Origin: Cyanobacteria bacterium M_surface_10_m1_298
GTDB lineage: Bacteria > Cyanobacteriota > Cyanobacteriia > PCC-6307 > Cyanobiaceae
Direction of reading: 5' to 3'
Length of the DNA stretch: 64,000 nucleotides
NCBI GenBank assembly: GCA_016882485.1
Contig: VGPT01000003.1
Location: forward strand, 1-64,000
Shown: in pieces, positions 50,082 to 60,226 of the stretch
Layout of the letters: each line of letters begins with the position of its first letter
How positions within the stretch are numbered: the first letter of the stretch is position 1
Program-made: the position numbers and the translations under genes
Notes under the pieces: model-generated
Database searches by the model: none
Told to the model about the DNA's origin: nothing
What the model saw: the letters and a program-made list of their open reading frames with translations, nothing else

Positions 50082-50593
50082 GTGAAGCGGTTCTGACCGG
50101 TCTGTTGGACAACGGGCCTCTCTGGTGGGGCCTGGCGGCCTGCGGCAGCGCCCAGCTCTCCAAGTTGTTGATTGAACTGGTGGTCCATCGCCGCTGGAAC
50201 CCCAAGGTGCTGGTGGAAACCGGTGGAATGCCCTCCAGTCATTCAGCCCTGCTGACTGGCACCGCAGCGGCTCTCGGCTGGCAGCAGGGATTTGATTCGC
50301 CGGTTTTCGCCCTGGCGGCCACCTTGTGTTTTGTGGTGCTCTACGACGCCTCCGGTGTGCGTCGTGCGGCCGGCATCACCGCCCAGCGGGTGAATGCCCT
50401 GCCCGATGCCCTTTGGAGCAGCGGGGCCGAGACGGCCGATCCGCTCAAGCCCCTCAAGGAGAACCTTGGACACACCCGCCTTGAGGTGCTGGTGGGCAGC
50501 CTGATGGGCCCGCTGGTGGCCCTGCCCGGGCTGGTCTGGCTCGGATCCCCCTGGGTGTTGGCGCAGCACTGGGGCTGGGTAGCGGTTGGCTGA
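50078..50593 (+). CDS. Divergent PAP2-family (DUF212) membrane protein
   Basis: A 171-residue integral membrane protein of the DUF212 group (acid phosphatase/vanadium haloperoxidase related). [20 protein letters not shown] contains the SxxSH-type phosphatase motif. [21 protein letters not shown] and [17 protein letters not shown] carry other conserved residues. It could dephosphorylate a lipid phosphate, which would suit its coupling (ATGA) to the prenyl diphosphate synthase. The activity is not established for this family. Confidence 0.87.
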   Translation: MSEAVLTGLLDNGPLWWGLAACGSAQLSKLLIELVVHRRWNPKVLVETGGMPSSHSALLTGTAAALGWQQGFDSPVFALAATLCFVVLYDASGVRRAAGITAQRVNALPDALWSSGAETADPLKPLKENLGHTRLEVLVGSLMGPLVALPGLVWLGSPWVLAQHWGWVAVG

Positions 50594-52040
50594 GGAGCTC
50601 ACCGCCGGGCAGGCGCAGGCGGCTGAGTCGTTCGCGGCCTGGCTGAAGGCCCCTTACGACGGCACCCCGTTTGTGCTCAGTGGCTATGCGGGCACGGGCA
50701 AGACCTACCTCTCGCGCCATCTGCTCCAGCAGGTGGAGCAACGCGATCTCTGCTGGACCGTGGTCGCCCCCACCCACAAGGCGGTGGGGGTGCTGCGGCA
50801 GCATCTGGCCTGGGCTGGCCTGCAGCCCACCTGGTACCCCAGCACGATTCACCGCCTGCTGCGCCTGAAGCTCAAGCGTCAGGGGGATCTCGAGCGCTGT
50901 GAGGAGACCGAGCAGACGGCGGGATCGCTCGAAAACCTCGCCCTGGTGCTGGTGGATGAGGCCTCGATGGTTGACAGCAGCCTGCTGGAGATCGCCCTGC
51001 GCTGCGCCCATCCCTTCAAGACCCGTCTGGTGTTTGTCGGCGATCCGGCCCAGTTGCCCCCGGTGGGAGAAGAGCGCAGCCCCGTGTTCGCGATGGGGCG
51101 TTCCATGCGTGCAGCCCTCACGGAAGTGGTGCGTCATCAGGGGCCCGTGCTGCAGCTCGCCACTGGCCTGCGCCATGGCGATCTTCCCTGCCGCCAGCCT
51201 CCGGCCCTTGGTCCGGTGCGCGATGAGCAGGGCCAAGTGGCGGTACTTCCCCGCAACGATTGGCTTGCCGCCGCTCAGGCGGCCCTGCGACGCGGCGCGG
51301 AGCTCGACAATCCCGACCACGCCCGCATCCTTTGCTACACCAACCGAGCCCTTGAGCAGCTGGTGCCCCTGGCGCGGCGGGCCATTCATGGCGAGATGGC
51401 CGATCAGGTGCCGGTGTTGCCCGGGGAGGTGTTGATCACCCGTGCGGCGGTGATGGCCCCGGCCTGCCGCGCGGGAGAAGAAGCCGCCGAAGAGCCCGAC
51501 ATGGTGCTTGGCTCCAACCGGGAATTGGTGGTGCGCGATGTCACTCCAGAGCGCATCGATCTGGCCGACTTCGGGGTCGGCAGTGACGATGGACTCACGC
51601 CCGCGGTGATCGACACCCTTTGCGCGGATGTCGAGGCCGGTGAGACCCGGCTCAGCCTGCGCCTGCTGCCACCGGCGGGTAGTGCCCCACGCCAGGAACT
51701 CGATGCTGTGTTGAACCGTCTGCGCCTGCAGGCCAGGGAGGCTGGTAAGCAGCAGGGGCGCAGCCTCTGGCGGCGCTACTTTCTGGTGCGCGACGCCTTC
51801 GCCTCCCTCGGGCCTGCCGCGGTGCTCACCGTGCACCGAAGTCAGGGCAGCACGTTTGGGGAGGTGTTTGTCGCCGGTGATGTGTTCTGGCCCAGCGACG
51901 AAACCCTGCGGCGGCAACTGGTCTACGTGGCGGTCAGCCGAGCCAGTCAGGCGGTCTGGCTCTCTGCGGATCAACGCCTCTCTGGGGAGGCCGCCCAGCG
52001 GGATCGCCAGGCCTGGATGTCTTGGCTTTCGGCTAGCTGA
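50586..52040 (+). CDS. RecD/Dda-like SF1B DNA helicase
   Basis: A 484-residue superfamily 1 helicase. Walker A is GYAGTGKTYL (about 33-42), motif II is LVLVDEASMVD, motif III is VFVGDPAQLPPVGE, and the late motifs are ILCYTNRALEQL and VLTVHRSQGSTF with VYVAVSRAS. The layout resembles phage T4 Dda and stand-alone RecD-like helicases, without RecBC partners here. TTG 50586 start overlaps the DUF212 stop by 8 bp. A DNA repair or fork-restart role is likely. Confidence 0.88.
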   Translation: MAEELTAGQAQAAESFAAWLKAPYDGTPFVLSGYAGTGKTYLSRHLLQQVEQRDLCWTVVAPTHKAVGVLRQHLAWAGLQPTWYPSTIHRLLRLKLKRQGDLERCEETEQTAGSLENLALVLVDEASMVDSSLLEIALRCAHPFKTRLVFVGDPAQLPPVGEERSPVFAMGRSMRAALTEVVRHQGPVLQLATGLRHGDLPCRQPPALGPVRDEQGQVAVLPRNDWLAAAQAALRRGAELDNPDHARILCYTNRALEQLVPLARRAIHGEMADQVPVLPGEVLITRAAVMAPACRAGEEAAEEPDMVLGSNRELVVRDVTPERIDLADFGVGSDDGLTPAVIDTLCADVEAGETRLSLRLLPPAGSAPRQELDAVLNRLRLQAREAGKQQGRSLWRRYFLVRDAFASLGPAAVLTVHRSQGSTFGEVFVAGDVFWPSDETLRRQLVYVAVSRASQAVWLSADQRLSGEAAQRDRQAWMSWLSAS

Positions 52041-52719
52041 GCTGAAGACCCTCGATGCCCTGCCAGCCCAGGTAACCCGCGAGCACGAGGCTCAGAGCCC
52101 CCACCAGTAGGTCCCCCTTGGCGAATAGCAGGGCTTTGCCGCGCTCCAGCAGCGGAAGTACCCGATCGCGGCCCACCAGCACCGCCAGGAAAGGCACCAG
52201 CAAGGCAGCGCTGCACGCCACGGTGAAGACACTGGTGTACAGCACTTCCTGCAGGCGGCTCAGACCGGAGGAGAGCAGCGCTGAGGCGGTCTTGGCAAAC
52301 AGGAACAGATCGTCGGGGCTGACCACCTCCAGGGCGCAACTGGCCCCTAACAGCAGGGGCAGGGGCATGGCGCAGAAGCGATCGAGGCTGTGGGTCCAGG
52401 CTGGTGGCTCATCCCCCTCCTCGCGGCGATCCAGCAGCTCCTTGAGCCCGAGCGCCAGCAGGCCGCCCGCCGCCAGCAGGTCGAGCCCGGTGCGATGGCT
52501 CGTGCCCTTCTCCATGGTCAGCAGCAGACCATGGCCCACGGTGAGCAGGAGCACCACCATCAGAGTGACGGTGACCATCCAGCTCAGCACGAACAGTCCG
52601 CCTCGCTGCAGGGGTTTCGGGCCCAGCAGCAGCAGGAACAGGAGGCCGATATGAATCGGGCTGATGGCGATCCCACTGCCGTAGGCCAGCAGTTCGGCCC
52701 AGAGGGTCCCGTTGAGCAT
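52033..52719 (-). CDS. GAP-family integral membrane protein
   Basis: A 228-residue protein with six hydrophobic helices. The start LLAYGSGIAISPIHIGLLFLLLLGPK and middle LEVVSPDDLFLFAKTASALL fit the GAP (Sap/SfLAP, PF11139) family, a LysE-like fold named after a mycobacterial sulfolipid-related protein. Cyanobacterial members have no known substrate. It overlaps the convergent helicase by 8 bp and lies 9 bp after the acylphosphatase gene. Confidence 0.75.
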   Translation of the reverse strand: MLNGTLWAELLAYGSGIAISPIHIGLLFLLLLGPKPLQRGGLFVLSWMVTVTLMVVLLLTVGHGLLLTMEKGTSHRTGLDLLAAGGLLALGLKELLDRREEGDEPPAWTHSLDRFCAMPLPLLLGASCALEVVSPDDLFLFAKTASALLSSGLSRLQEVLYTSVFTVACSAALLVPFLAVLVGRDRVLPLLERGKALLFAKGDLLVGALSLVLAGYLGWQGIEGLQLS

Positions 52720-52728
52720 CGCGGTGGC

Positions 52729-53139
52729 TCAGTGGCGAATTTCGAACCAGTCTTCCTTGAGAGGCGCCAGGTGGCCATGGCTCACCCCCAGCACCTCCGC
52801 GCCGCGGGGACCCCGCTCGCACCAGAGGCGCAGCTCCGTGAGCAGGTGGGCTGGTCCCTCAGCCTGCACCTCCACCGAGCCATCCCCCAGGTTGCGCACC
52901 CAGCCGCTCAGGCCAAGCTCCTTGGCTTTGCGACAGCAGCTGGCCCGGTAGCCCACGCCCTGCACGCGCCCGCGAATTAGCAGTTGCCAGCGTTCGTTGC
53001 GGGGTGGGTTCGCCTCAGATCGCTCTGATTTGATCCACTGCCGCACCTTGGTGGTGCGGTTGCCGCGTCCCAGGGGGCGGGTGTCAGCAATTAACCAGCG
53101 CGGTGCTGAGTGACGGTCCGAGCCATGGTCGTTTTCCAT
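52729..53139 (-). CDS. acyP: Acylphosphatase
   Basis: The C-terminal 90 residues form a complete acylphosphatase: LLIRGRVQGVGYRASCC with the catalytic Arg, then LGLSGWVRNLGDGSVEVQAEG with the catalytic Asn. The enzyme hydrolyses acyl phosphates such as carbamoyl and acetyl phosphate. ATG 53137-53139 with AGGGA upstream gives 136 residues, leaving about 45 extra basic residues at the N-terminus; GTG 53046 gives a more usual 105. Downstream is the GAP-family gene. Confidence 0.88.
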   Translation of the reverse strand: MENDHGSDRHSAPRWLIADTRPLGRGNRTTKVRQWIKSERSEANPPRNERWQLLIRGRVQGVGYRASCCRKAKELGLSGWVRNLGDGSVEVQAEGPAHLLTELRLWCERGPRGAEVLGVSHGHLAPLKEDWFEIRH

Positions 53140-53193
53140 TCATCCCTGGCGCAACTCTCCTGATCTCAAGCTGCCACGCTTCGCCCATTTCGG

Positions 53194-53775
53194 CTACGGG
53201 CGGCAGACCGGGGCATTCCAGTGCTGAATCACCCGCTGCTCCCGCTCGAATCCCAGCACGCAGTAGCTGCCGGTGGCCAGGGTCAGCAGGGCTCCTCCTT
53301 GGGCCCCCAGGCCGAGCCAGCAACCGGCTAGGCAGCGCAACAGATGCCCATGGGCAAACAAAGCCACGGCTCCCTCCAGATCCAGTAGCTCGGCGATCAA
53401 GGCCTCACAGCGGCTCTGCACCTGGAGCAGGGTTTCTCCACCAGGGCAGGGATGGCTGAACACGGTCCAATCCGGAACCGAGCGGCGGATTTCGGCGGTG
53501 GTAATGCCCTCGTAGTCGCCGTAATCCCATTCCAGCAGCCGTGGCTCCAGCTCTGCCAGTCCCCCAAGACCCGCCAGCTCGCAGGTGCGACGGGCGCGCT
53601 GCAGTGGGCTGGTGAGCACCCGTGTGAACTGCTGTTGCGCCAGCAGGGGAGCCAGGCGCCTGGCCTCCTCCTCGCCTTGGGGCAGCAGGGGCAGATCGGT
53701 GCGTCCGGTGTGACGTCCGTTCACGGCCCACTCCGTCGCACCGTGGCGCAGCAGCCAAAGTTGGGGGTGGGCCAT
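53194..53775 (-). CDS. Histidine phosphatase family protein
   Basis: ATG 53773-53775 gives 193 residues of the phosphoglycerate-mutase-like clan. LWLLRHGATEWAVNGRHTGRTD is the RHG motif with the phospho-acceptor His, LTSPLQRARRTCELAG the phosphate pocket, LLEWDYGDYEG the acid region and ALFAHGHLLRCL the second His. Substrate unknown (alpha-ribazole phosphate or sugar phosphates are possible). The alpha-ribazole option is of interest because cbiA lies 5 bp upstream on the same strand. Confidence 0.9.
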   Translation of the reverse strand: MAHPQLWLLRHGATEWAVNGRHTGRTDLPLLPQGEEEARRLAPLLAQQQFTRVLTSPLQRARRTCELAGLGGLAELEPRLLEWDYGDYEGITTAEIRRSVPDWTVFSHPCPGGETLLQVQSRCEALIAELLDLEGAVALFAHGHLLRCLAGCWLGLGAQGGALLTLATGSYCVLGFEREQRVIQHWNAPVCRP

Positions 53776-53780
53776 GGGTG

Positions 53781-55133
53781 TCAGGGTGAAAGAGGGCGGC
53801 GGGCGGCGGCGGCCAGGCGTTGGGGAATCTGGGGGCACCCGCCCCAGTGCAAATGCAGCCAGCTGGCGTGGAGGCTTGCACCGCCCCAGCCCTCTGGGCG
53901 CCGGGGGCTTCCCCATCCTTCAAGCTGCCACAGGCTCTCCGCTTCGGCTGCGCTTGAGTCCAGCTGCCAGCGGTGGAACTCATGGCCGCAGACCACCTCA
54001 CCGGCCTTCAGCACCAGCGTGTTGCGGCTGACCTCGGCGTCGCGGTAGCCCAGGCTCAAGCTGCCCCTGCGGGCGTTGAAGGGAAGCACTCCGGCCATGG
54101 CATGAGCCTCTCCCTGCTGATCAAGCAGGCTGCGGCCCAGCAGCAGCAGACCTCCGCATTCGGCGTAGAGCGGCAGTCCATCGCGGGCTGCCATTCGCAA
54201 GGCACCCAGGCTCCGCTGGCTGCAGGCCAGTTGTTCGGCGTGCAGCTCCGGGTAGCCCCCGGGAAGGATCACCCCGCGGCAGTGCTGCGGCAGGTCTTCA
54301 TCGGCCAGGGGCGACCAGGGCACCACCTCCAGACCCTGCTCCTCCAGTAACTCTGTGGCCTCTGGATAGCGGAAGTGAAAGGCGGCATCGCTGGCGAGGG
54401 CGACCAGCGCGGCTTCCCCCGATGGCCTGGCTGCGCTGCTGGCGAGCGAGGTTGGGGCAGGGGCCTCCAGCAGGGGCCAGAGGGCCTCGATCGCCAGGTG
54501 GCGCTCCGCCAGGTCAGCCCAGGCGTCGAGACGCGCATTCAGGTCGGAGAGCTCGTGGGCCGGAAGCAGCCCCAGATGCCGCGATGGCAGCTCCAGGCAC
54601 GGATGGCGGGGCAGGGCTCCGAGCACCGGCATGGCGAGGCTGGCCAGGGCTTCCCGCAGCAGGGCTTCATGGCGTTCGCTCCCCACGCCATTGAGCACAA
54701 CCCCCGCCAGGGAGAGATCGCTCTGGTGGTCACGGAACCCCCGCACCAGGGCGGCTAGGGAGCCGGCCTGACGGCTCGCTTCCACCACCAGCACCACCGG
54801 AAGGTTGAGGAGCTGGGCCACATGGGCGGAGCTGCCCTCACTGCTGGGACCCTTGCCGTCGAAGAGGCCCATCACCCCCTCCACCAGGCACAGCTCGCTG
54901 GCCCCTCCGTGGAGCGAGAAGCTCCGTTTGACCCAGCTCTCCCCGCACAACAGGGGGTCGAGATTGCGGCAGGGTCTGCCGCTCGCGGCACTGAGCAGCT
55001 GGGGATCGAGGTAGTCAGGCCCCACCTTGAAGGTTTGGATGCTGCACTGGCGCCGCCGGGCGAGGGCACTCAGGGCAAGGGTCACCAGGGTTTTGCCGCT
55101 GCCGCTTGCGGGGGCCGCGATCAGGCAGGGCAT
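53781..55133 (-). CDS. cbiA: Cobyrinic acid a,c-diamide synthase CbiA
   Basis: The enzyme amidates two carboxylates of cobyrinate in (pseudo)cobalamin synthesis. ATG 55131-55133 gives 450 residues: the N-terminal ATPase starts with the P-loop APASGSGKT and continues TFKVGPDYLDP and VEGVMGLFDG. The C-terminal class-I-like glutamine amidotransferase has PLYAECGGLLLLG with the nucleophile Cys. The frame is open to 55349, but that part overlaps opcA. Followed by a histidine phosphatase that might act in nucleotide-loop assembly. Confidence 0.94.
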   Translation of the reverse strand: MPCLIAAPASGSGKTLVTLALSALARRRQCSIQTFKVGPDYLDPQLLSAASGRPCRNLDPLLCGESWVKRSFSLHGGASELCLVEGVMGLFDGKGPSSEGSSAHVAQLLNLPVVLVVEASRQAGSLAALVRGFRDHQSDLSLAGVVLNGVGSERHEALLREALASLAMPVLGALPRHPCLELPSRHLGLLPAHELSDLNARLDAWADLAERHLAIEALWPLLEAPAPTSLASSAARPSGEAALVALASDAAFHFRYPEATELLEEQGLEVVPWSPLADEDLPQHCRGVILPGGYPELHAEQLACSQRSLGALRMAARDGLPLYAECGGLLLLGRSLLDQQGEAHAMAGVLPFNARRGSLSLGYRDAEVSRNTLVLKAGEVVCGHEFHRWQLDSSAAEAESLWQLEGWGSPRRPEGWGGASLHASWLHLHWGGCPQIPQRLAAAARRPLSP

Positions 55134-55141
55134 GGTGAGGC

Positions 55142-56449
55142 TCAGCTGGGCAGCAGCTTGGCAGCCAGGGCTGCGGCGGAGGCCATCAGGGGATTGGTGC
55201 TGTCGTGGCCGCCGCTGAGCAGTCGAGCCATCTCCATCTCTTCGCTTTCGTTGGGAAGCGGCACCACCTCCTCCACCAACTCCATGGAGGCCACGCCGCC
55301 GGCCTCCAGCCGCATGCAGCCGCCCGATTCCGAGCAGAGGATCACGCACAGGGGAGCGCGGCCCTCCGGGGCACAGATCATCCTCAGGCCCACCAGGGCT
55401 CCCGGGTGGATCTTGGAGACCCCCACCGGTACGGGCATCAGGCGCAATTGCACGCTCTGCCCGTCCTGGCGCTGGAACTCCGCTCCGACGCCCCGCCCCT
55501 CGTGCAGGGCATCGGCCTCGATCCAGTAGCTGTTCTGCAGATGCCAGCCGAGCCGATCGGCCACCCAGGCGGCCAGCAGCAGTCCCTTCACGGGATGGGC
55601 CCCCTCCACATCGATGTCCAGTTGCACCACCTGATCCAGGGCGACCTGACGGCTGGGGGGGTCAAACACCATCGCCAGGGATTGACGCCAGGTGCGCAGC
55701 CGCAGCCAGTTCAGGTCATTCACCGCCTGCCCCAGCTCGATGCGCTGCACCATCAGATCGAGGCAGCGGCGCGGATGGCCGATGGAGCTGTCCACCACCA
55801 GGCGTCTCGGTGGCACCGACAGGGCTTCCAGCAGTTCCGGTGATTCATCCAGGCTCCCGTTCCACCAGATCCAGCACGGCAACTCCGAGGGAATCAAGGC
55901 CTGAAGCATCGCCAGACCCTGCTGCATCGCTCCCATGCCCCCCCGCAGCACCACCACATCGCCGCAGGCATCGCTGTTCACCCCACGTTCTTCCGAGAGG
56001 GGGCAGTAGGCGGCCACCAGGGTCTCCAGGGGCTTGTCCGCCGCCAGGGTGGGGGCGAGGGTGATCAGGCGGCGGGGTTGGTGCACGCTGATCGCGCGAT
56101 CCACGAACTGCCCACGCAGATCCTCGGCTCCATGGCTTCCGCTCTGGTGACCGAGGGCCCAGGCCAGCTCGGGTGCGGTGGGCGCGGTGCTGCTGGGTAG
56201 TCCGAGTTCCCCCGCCGCCTGCCGCGCCGCCTGCAACAGAGTCTCGCTCAGCAGACCACTCAGGGGACCATCGACGCGGCCCGTGCGGATCAACTGCTGC
56301 TCCAGCCAGGAGGGCTCCCACACCAGCAGGGTGAAGGTGGCGGCGCTGTGGGAGTCCTGCAGGGTGTCCGACCAGAGCCGGTTCAGATAGGCGGGAACCT
56401 CATCCGGGGGCAGAGCCAGTGGTGCCTGCAGGGTGAGTTGGGGAGCCAT
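55142..56449 (-). CDS. opcA: Glucose-6-phosphate dehydrogenase assembly protein OpcA
   Basis: OpcA allosterically activates cyanobacterial glucose-6-phosphate dehydrogenase. The 435-residue product fits OpcA throughout, including ATFTLLVWEPSWLEQQLI, LPCWIWWNGSLDESP, VVDSSIGHPRRCLDLM and NDLNWLRLRTWRQSLA. Cys residues that mediate thioredoxin control in other species cannot be assigned with certainty. It lies 60 bp downstream of zwf on the same strand, the usual cyanobacterial order. Confidence 0.93.
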   Translation of the reverse strand: MAPQLTLQAPLALPPDEVPAYLNRLWSDTLQDSHSAATFTLLVWEPSWLEQQLIRTGRVDGPLSGLLSETLLQAARQAAGELGLPSSTAPTAPELAWALGHQSGSHGAEDLRGQFVDRAISVHQPRRLITLAPTLAADKPLETLVAAYCPLSEERGVNSDACGDVVVLRGGMGAMQQGLAMLQALIPSELPCWIWWNGSLDESPELLEALSVPPRRLVVDSSIGHPRRCLDLMVQRIELGQAVNDLNWLRLRTWRQSLAMVFDPPSRQVALDQVVQLDIDVEGAHPVKGLLLAAWVADRLGWHLQNSYWIEADALHEGRGVGAEFQRQDGQSVQLRLMPVPVGVSKIHPGALVGLRMICAPEGRAPLCVILCSESGGCMRLEAGGVASMELVEEVVPLPNESEEMEMARLLSGGHDSTNPLMASAAALAAKLLPS

Positions 56450-56509
56450 GGCAGAGCAGACGGCGAAGAATCAGAGCGGATCAGCTGAAACAGGGAAGGC
56501 TGGGCGTGG

Positions 56510-58033
56510 TCAGGGGCGCCGCCACATCAGTCCGTCATCTGCCAGCAGGTTGTCGGCGGCACTGGGTCCCCAGGTGCCGGCTTCGTAGCTGTGGATGGGA
56601 AGTGGTGAGGTGGGATCCTCGATCATCTCCAGCAGGGGGGTGTAGACACGCCAGGCGGCTTCCACCTCATCGCTGCGGGTGAACAGGGTGGGATCGCCGA
56701 GCATGGCGTCGGCAAGCAGGCGCACATAGCCCTCATCCGAGGGTTCGCCAAAGCTTTCGTCGTAGCTGAAGTGCATGTCCACCGGCCTGCTGCGCATGCC
56801 TGAACCGGGGGCCTTCACATCGAACACAAAGCCCGCCCCTTCATCCGGCTGAATGCGCAGCACCAGTTGGTTCGCGGTCGGGCTGCCACCGGCGGCGTCA
56901 AACAGCTGCACCGGTGCCTTGCGGAAGGTGAGCACCACCTCCGAGAGGCGCTTGGGTAGGCGCTTGCCGGTGCGCAGATAGAAAGGCACCCCCTGCCAGC
57001 GCCAGTTGTCAATGAACAGCTTCATCGCCACATAGGTTTCGGTGGTGCTGTTGGGATTGACTCCCGGTTCTTCGCGGTAGCCCGCCATCGGCCGGGCTGG
57101 ACTGCCACCGCGGGAATACTGGCCCCTCACACAGCACTTCCAGGGCTCCTCCTCGTTGGCCAGGCGCGCCGCCTGCAACACCTTCGCTTTCTCGTTGCGG
57201 ATCGCTTCGGGGTCAAAGTGCCCCGGAGCCTCCATGGTGGTTAGGGCGAGCATCTGGGTCAGGTGGTTTTGCACCATGTCCCTCAGGGCTCCGCTGGTTT
57301 CGTAGTAGCCGGCTCGCTCCTCAACCCCCACCGTTTCGGCCGCGGTGATCTGCACGTTGGAGATGTAGTTCCGGTTCCAGATCGGTTCGAAGATGGCGTT
57401 GGCAAAACGCAGAACCAGGATGTTCTGCACCGTCTCCTTGCCGAGGTAGTGGTCGATCCGGAAGATCTGCTGCTCCTGGCCGCAGCTCTGCACAACCCGA
57501 TTGAGCTGCTGGGCACTGCTGTAGTCGGTGCCGAAGGGCTTCTCGATCACCAGGCGGCTGCGGTTGGGATCCGCCAGAAGCCCCGCGTTGGCCAGCGCCC
57601 GGGCACCGCTGCCATAGAAGGCCGGTGAAACCGACAGATAAAACGTGCGATTGCCGCGGGTGGCCTTGAGTCGATCGATGGCCTCCAGCCGGGTGCCGAG
57701 GCGCACCACGTCGGCCTCGCTTTGCAGATCGACGGGCTCGTAGAAGAGGCAGGCGGCGAATTGCTGCCAGGCGCTGGGGTGCTCTTTCACCTCATCGGCG
57801 AGGGCCTCCTCCATCCGTTGCCGGAAGTCCTCATCACTCCAGGGGCGCCGCGCACAGCCGAGCACGGCGAATTCACTGGGCAAGCGTCGTTGCCGGAACA
57901 GCTCAAACAGCGCTGGGATCAGTTTCCGGTGGGTGAGATCCCCGCTGGCTCCAAAGATCACCAGGCATTGCGGAGAGATCACGCGTTCCTGGCGCAGGCC
58001 CACGCGCAGGGGATTGGTGGCTGTGGCCGGCAT
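56510..58033 (-). CDS. zwf: Glucose-6-phosphate 1-dehydrogenase
   Basis: Zwf oxidises glucose-6-phosphate with NADP as the first step of the oxidative pentose phosphate pathway, the main night-time NADPH source. The 507-residue protein has the nucleotide fold LVIFGASGDLTHRKLIPALF, the active-site RIDHYLGKETVQN, and VIEKPFGTD. Length is standard. It lies in the order petH-zwf-opcA-cbiA on the minus strand, with a terminator between petH and zwf. Confidence 0.98.
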   Translation of the reverse strand: MPATATNPLRVGLRQERVISPQCLVIFGASGDLTHRKLIPALFELFRQRRLPSEFAVLGCARRPWSDEDFRQRMEEALADEVKEHPSAWQQFAACLFYEPVDLQSEADVVRLGTRLEAIDRLKATRGNRTFYLSVSPAFYGSGARALANAGLLADPNRSRLVIEKPFGTDYSSAQQLNRVVQSCGQEQQIFRIDHYLGKETVQNILVLRFANAIFEPIWNRNYISNVQITAAETVGVEERAGYYETSGALRDMVQNHLTQMLALTTMEAPGHFDPEAIRNEKAKVLQAARLANEEEPWKCCVRGQYSRGGSPARPMAGYREEPGVNPNSTTETYVAMKLFIDNWRWQGVPFYLRTGKRLPKRLSEVVLTFRKAPVQLFDAAGGSPTANQLVLRIQPDEGAGFVFDVKAPGSGMRSRPVDMHFSYDESFGEPSDEGYVRLLADAMLGDPTLFTRSDEVEAAWRVYTPLLEMIEDPTSPLPIHSYEAGTWGPSAADNLLADDGLMWRRP

Positions 58034-58095
58034 GGGCGATGGGCACCTGATCCTTGTTTACCGAGCCTGGTTGCCCCTGGCATGGGCTAGTCACA

Positions 58096-58121
58096 AAAAA
58101 AGCTCGCCGCCGGCGAGCTTT
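58096..58121 (-). terminator. Intrinsic terminator of petH
   Basis: AAGCTCGCCG (58100-58109) and CGGCGAGCTT (58111-58120) form a GC-rich palindromic hairpin. On the minus strand it is followed by a T-run (the complement of AAAAAAA at 58095-58101). It lies 40 bp past the petH stop and 62 bp before the zwf start. The plus-strand T-run is shorter. Confidence 0.85.
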
Positions 58122-58160
58122 TGTGGATTTGCAAACCGGAGCTGATCCGATGCTGAGGCT

Positions 58161-59354
<1,194 letters not shown>

Positions 59355-59448
59355 TCATAGGTAATCCGAAGAGCAACAAGCTTTTCCGTCACATGCCCGG
59401 TGGCGTTAAGTTGTCCCCACGACCGCGCCTGAGTCAGCGGCTCAATCC

Positions 59449-59988
59449 GTGACGCAGCTTTCGGCACCACCGCTTAGCCAGGCCTGCCAGCTCGACACCA
59501 TCCAACAGGTGATGGAGCGTTTGCCCGGTGGCTGCAGGCGCCTGGCTGTTCAGTTGCGCCTGGATCTCGATCCCGAAGCGATCTGGGCGGTGCTCACGGA
59601 TTACGACCGACTCAGTTCCTTTATTCCCAACCTCCAGTCGTCGCGGCTGCTTTGGCGCCGTGATGCGGTGGTTGGCCTGGAGCAGGAGGGGGCGCAGCGG
59701 TTCATGGGCATGCAGTTCAAAGCCCGTGTGCAGCTGCAACTCACCGAGCAGCTCGACCAGTGGACCCTCAGCTTTGTGATGCTCAAGGGTGACTTCCGGC
59801 GCTTCGAAGGGGCCTGGAAGATCTGTCACAACGATTCCGGCACCAGCCTTCTCTATGAGCTCACCGTGCAGGGTTGCGTGGGCATGCCGATCGGTCTGAT
59901 CGAGCAGCGGCTGCAGGAAGATCTCGCCGCCAACCTGCGAGCTGTGCAGCAGGAAGTGCACCGCCGCCAGGGACAGGACCAGGGCTAG
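59449..59988 (+). CDS. SRPBCC (START-like) lipid-binding family protein
   Basis: A 179-residue protein of the polyketide cyclase/coenzyme Q-binding type (SRPBCC fold): VQLRLDLDPEAIWAVLTDYDRLSSFIPNL (parts) opens the helix-grip cavity and ICHNDSGTSLLYELTVQGCVGMPIGLIEQRL closes it. Such proteins carry hydrophobic ligands such as pigments or quinones in cyanobacteria. GTG 59449 start. Divergent from petH with a 124-bp gap holding both promoters. Ligand unknown. Confidence 0.85.
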   Translation: MTQLSAPPLSQACQLDTIQQVMERLPGGCRRLAVQLRLDLDPEAIWAVLTDYDRLSSFIPNLQSSRLLWRRDAVVGLEQEGAQRFMGMQFKARVQLQLTEQLDQWTLSFVMLKGDFRRFEGAWKICHNDSGTSLLYELTVQGCVGMPIGLIEQRLQEDLAANLRAVQQEVHRRQGQDQG

Positions 59989-60007
59989 ACCCAGGAGCTG
60001 CAAGCAC

Positions 60008-60032
60008 AAAAAAAGGGCGGCCTTGGCCACCC
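60008..60032 (-). terminator. Intrinsic terminator after tRNA-Glu
   Basis: GGGCGGCC (60015-60022) and GGCCACCC (60025-60032) pair (one G-T) with a 2-base loop; on the minus strand seven T follow (complement of 60008-60014). It lies 7 bp past the tRNA 3' end and also faces the convergent SRPBCC gene. Confidence 0.8.
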
Positions 60033-60039
60033 TGATCAA

Positions 60040-60112
60040 TACCCCCAAGGGGATTCGAACCCCTGTCGCCTCCGTGAAAGGGAGGTGTCCTAGGCCTCTA
60101 GACGATGGGGGC
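60040..60112 (-). tRNA. trnE: tRNA-Glu (anticodon UUC)
   Basis: The minus strand gives a 73-nt cloverleaf. The 7-bp acceptor stem starts GCCCCCA and ends TGGGGGT with discriminator A; G1 faces U72 as in chloroplast and cyanobacterial tRNA-Glu. The D-arm contains TCGTCTAGAGGCCTAGGA, the anticodon arm CCTCC-CTTTCAC-GGAGG reads UUC, and the T-arm holds GGTTCGAATCC. CCA is not encoded. This tRNA also feeds 5-aminolevulinate and thus chlorophyll synthesis. Confidence 0.97.
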
Positions 60113-60226
60113 TAGGACTCGGATCTCAGGAATCGAGAGCAAAGCTTCGCTTCCGTTGCAGCGCTTGGCCTTTCGCCTGCGCCTCCGATGCGTTTGAAAT
60201 TACGGGCCGGAGGGTCCCTTCGTCAA

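Noticed and set aside
50454-51974. 506-residue frame antisense to the helicase gene
   Set aside because: Shadow of a well-conserved helicase with all motifs; the antisense product has no recognisable domain and biased Gln/His/Gly composition.
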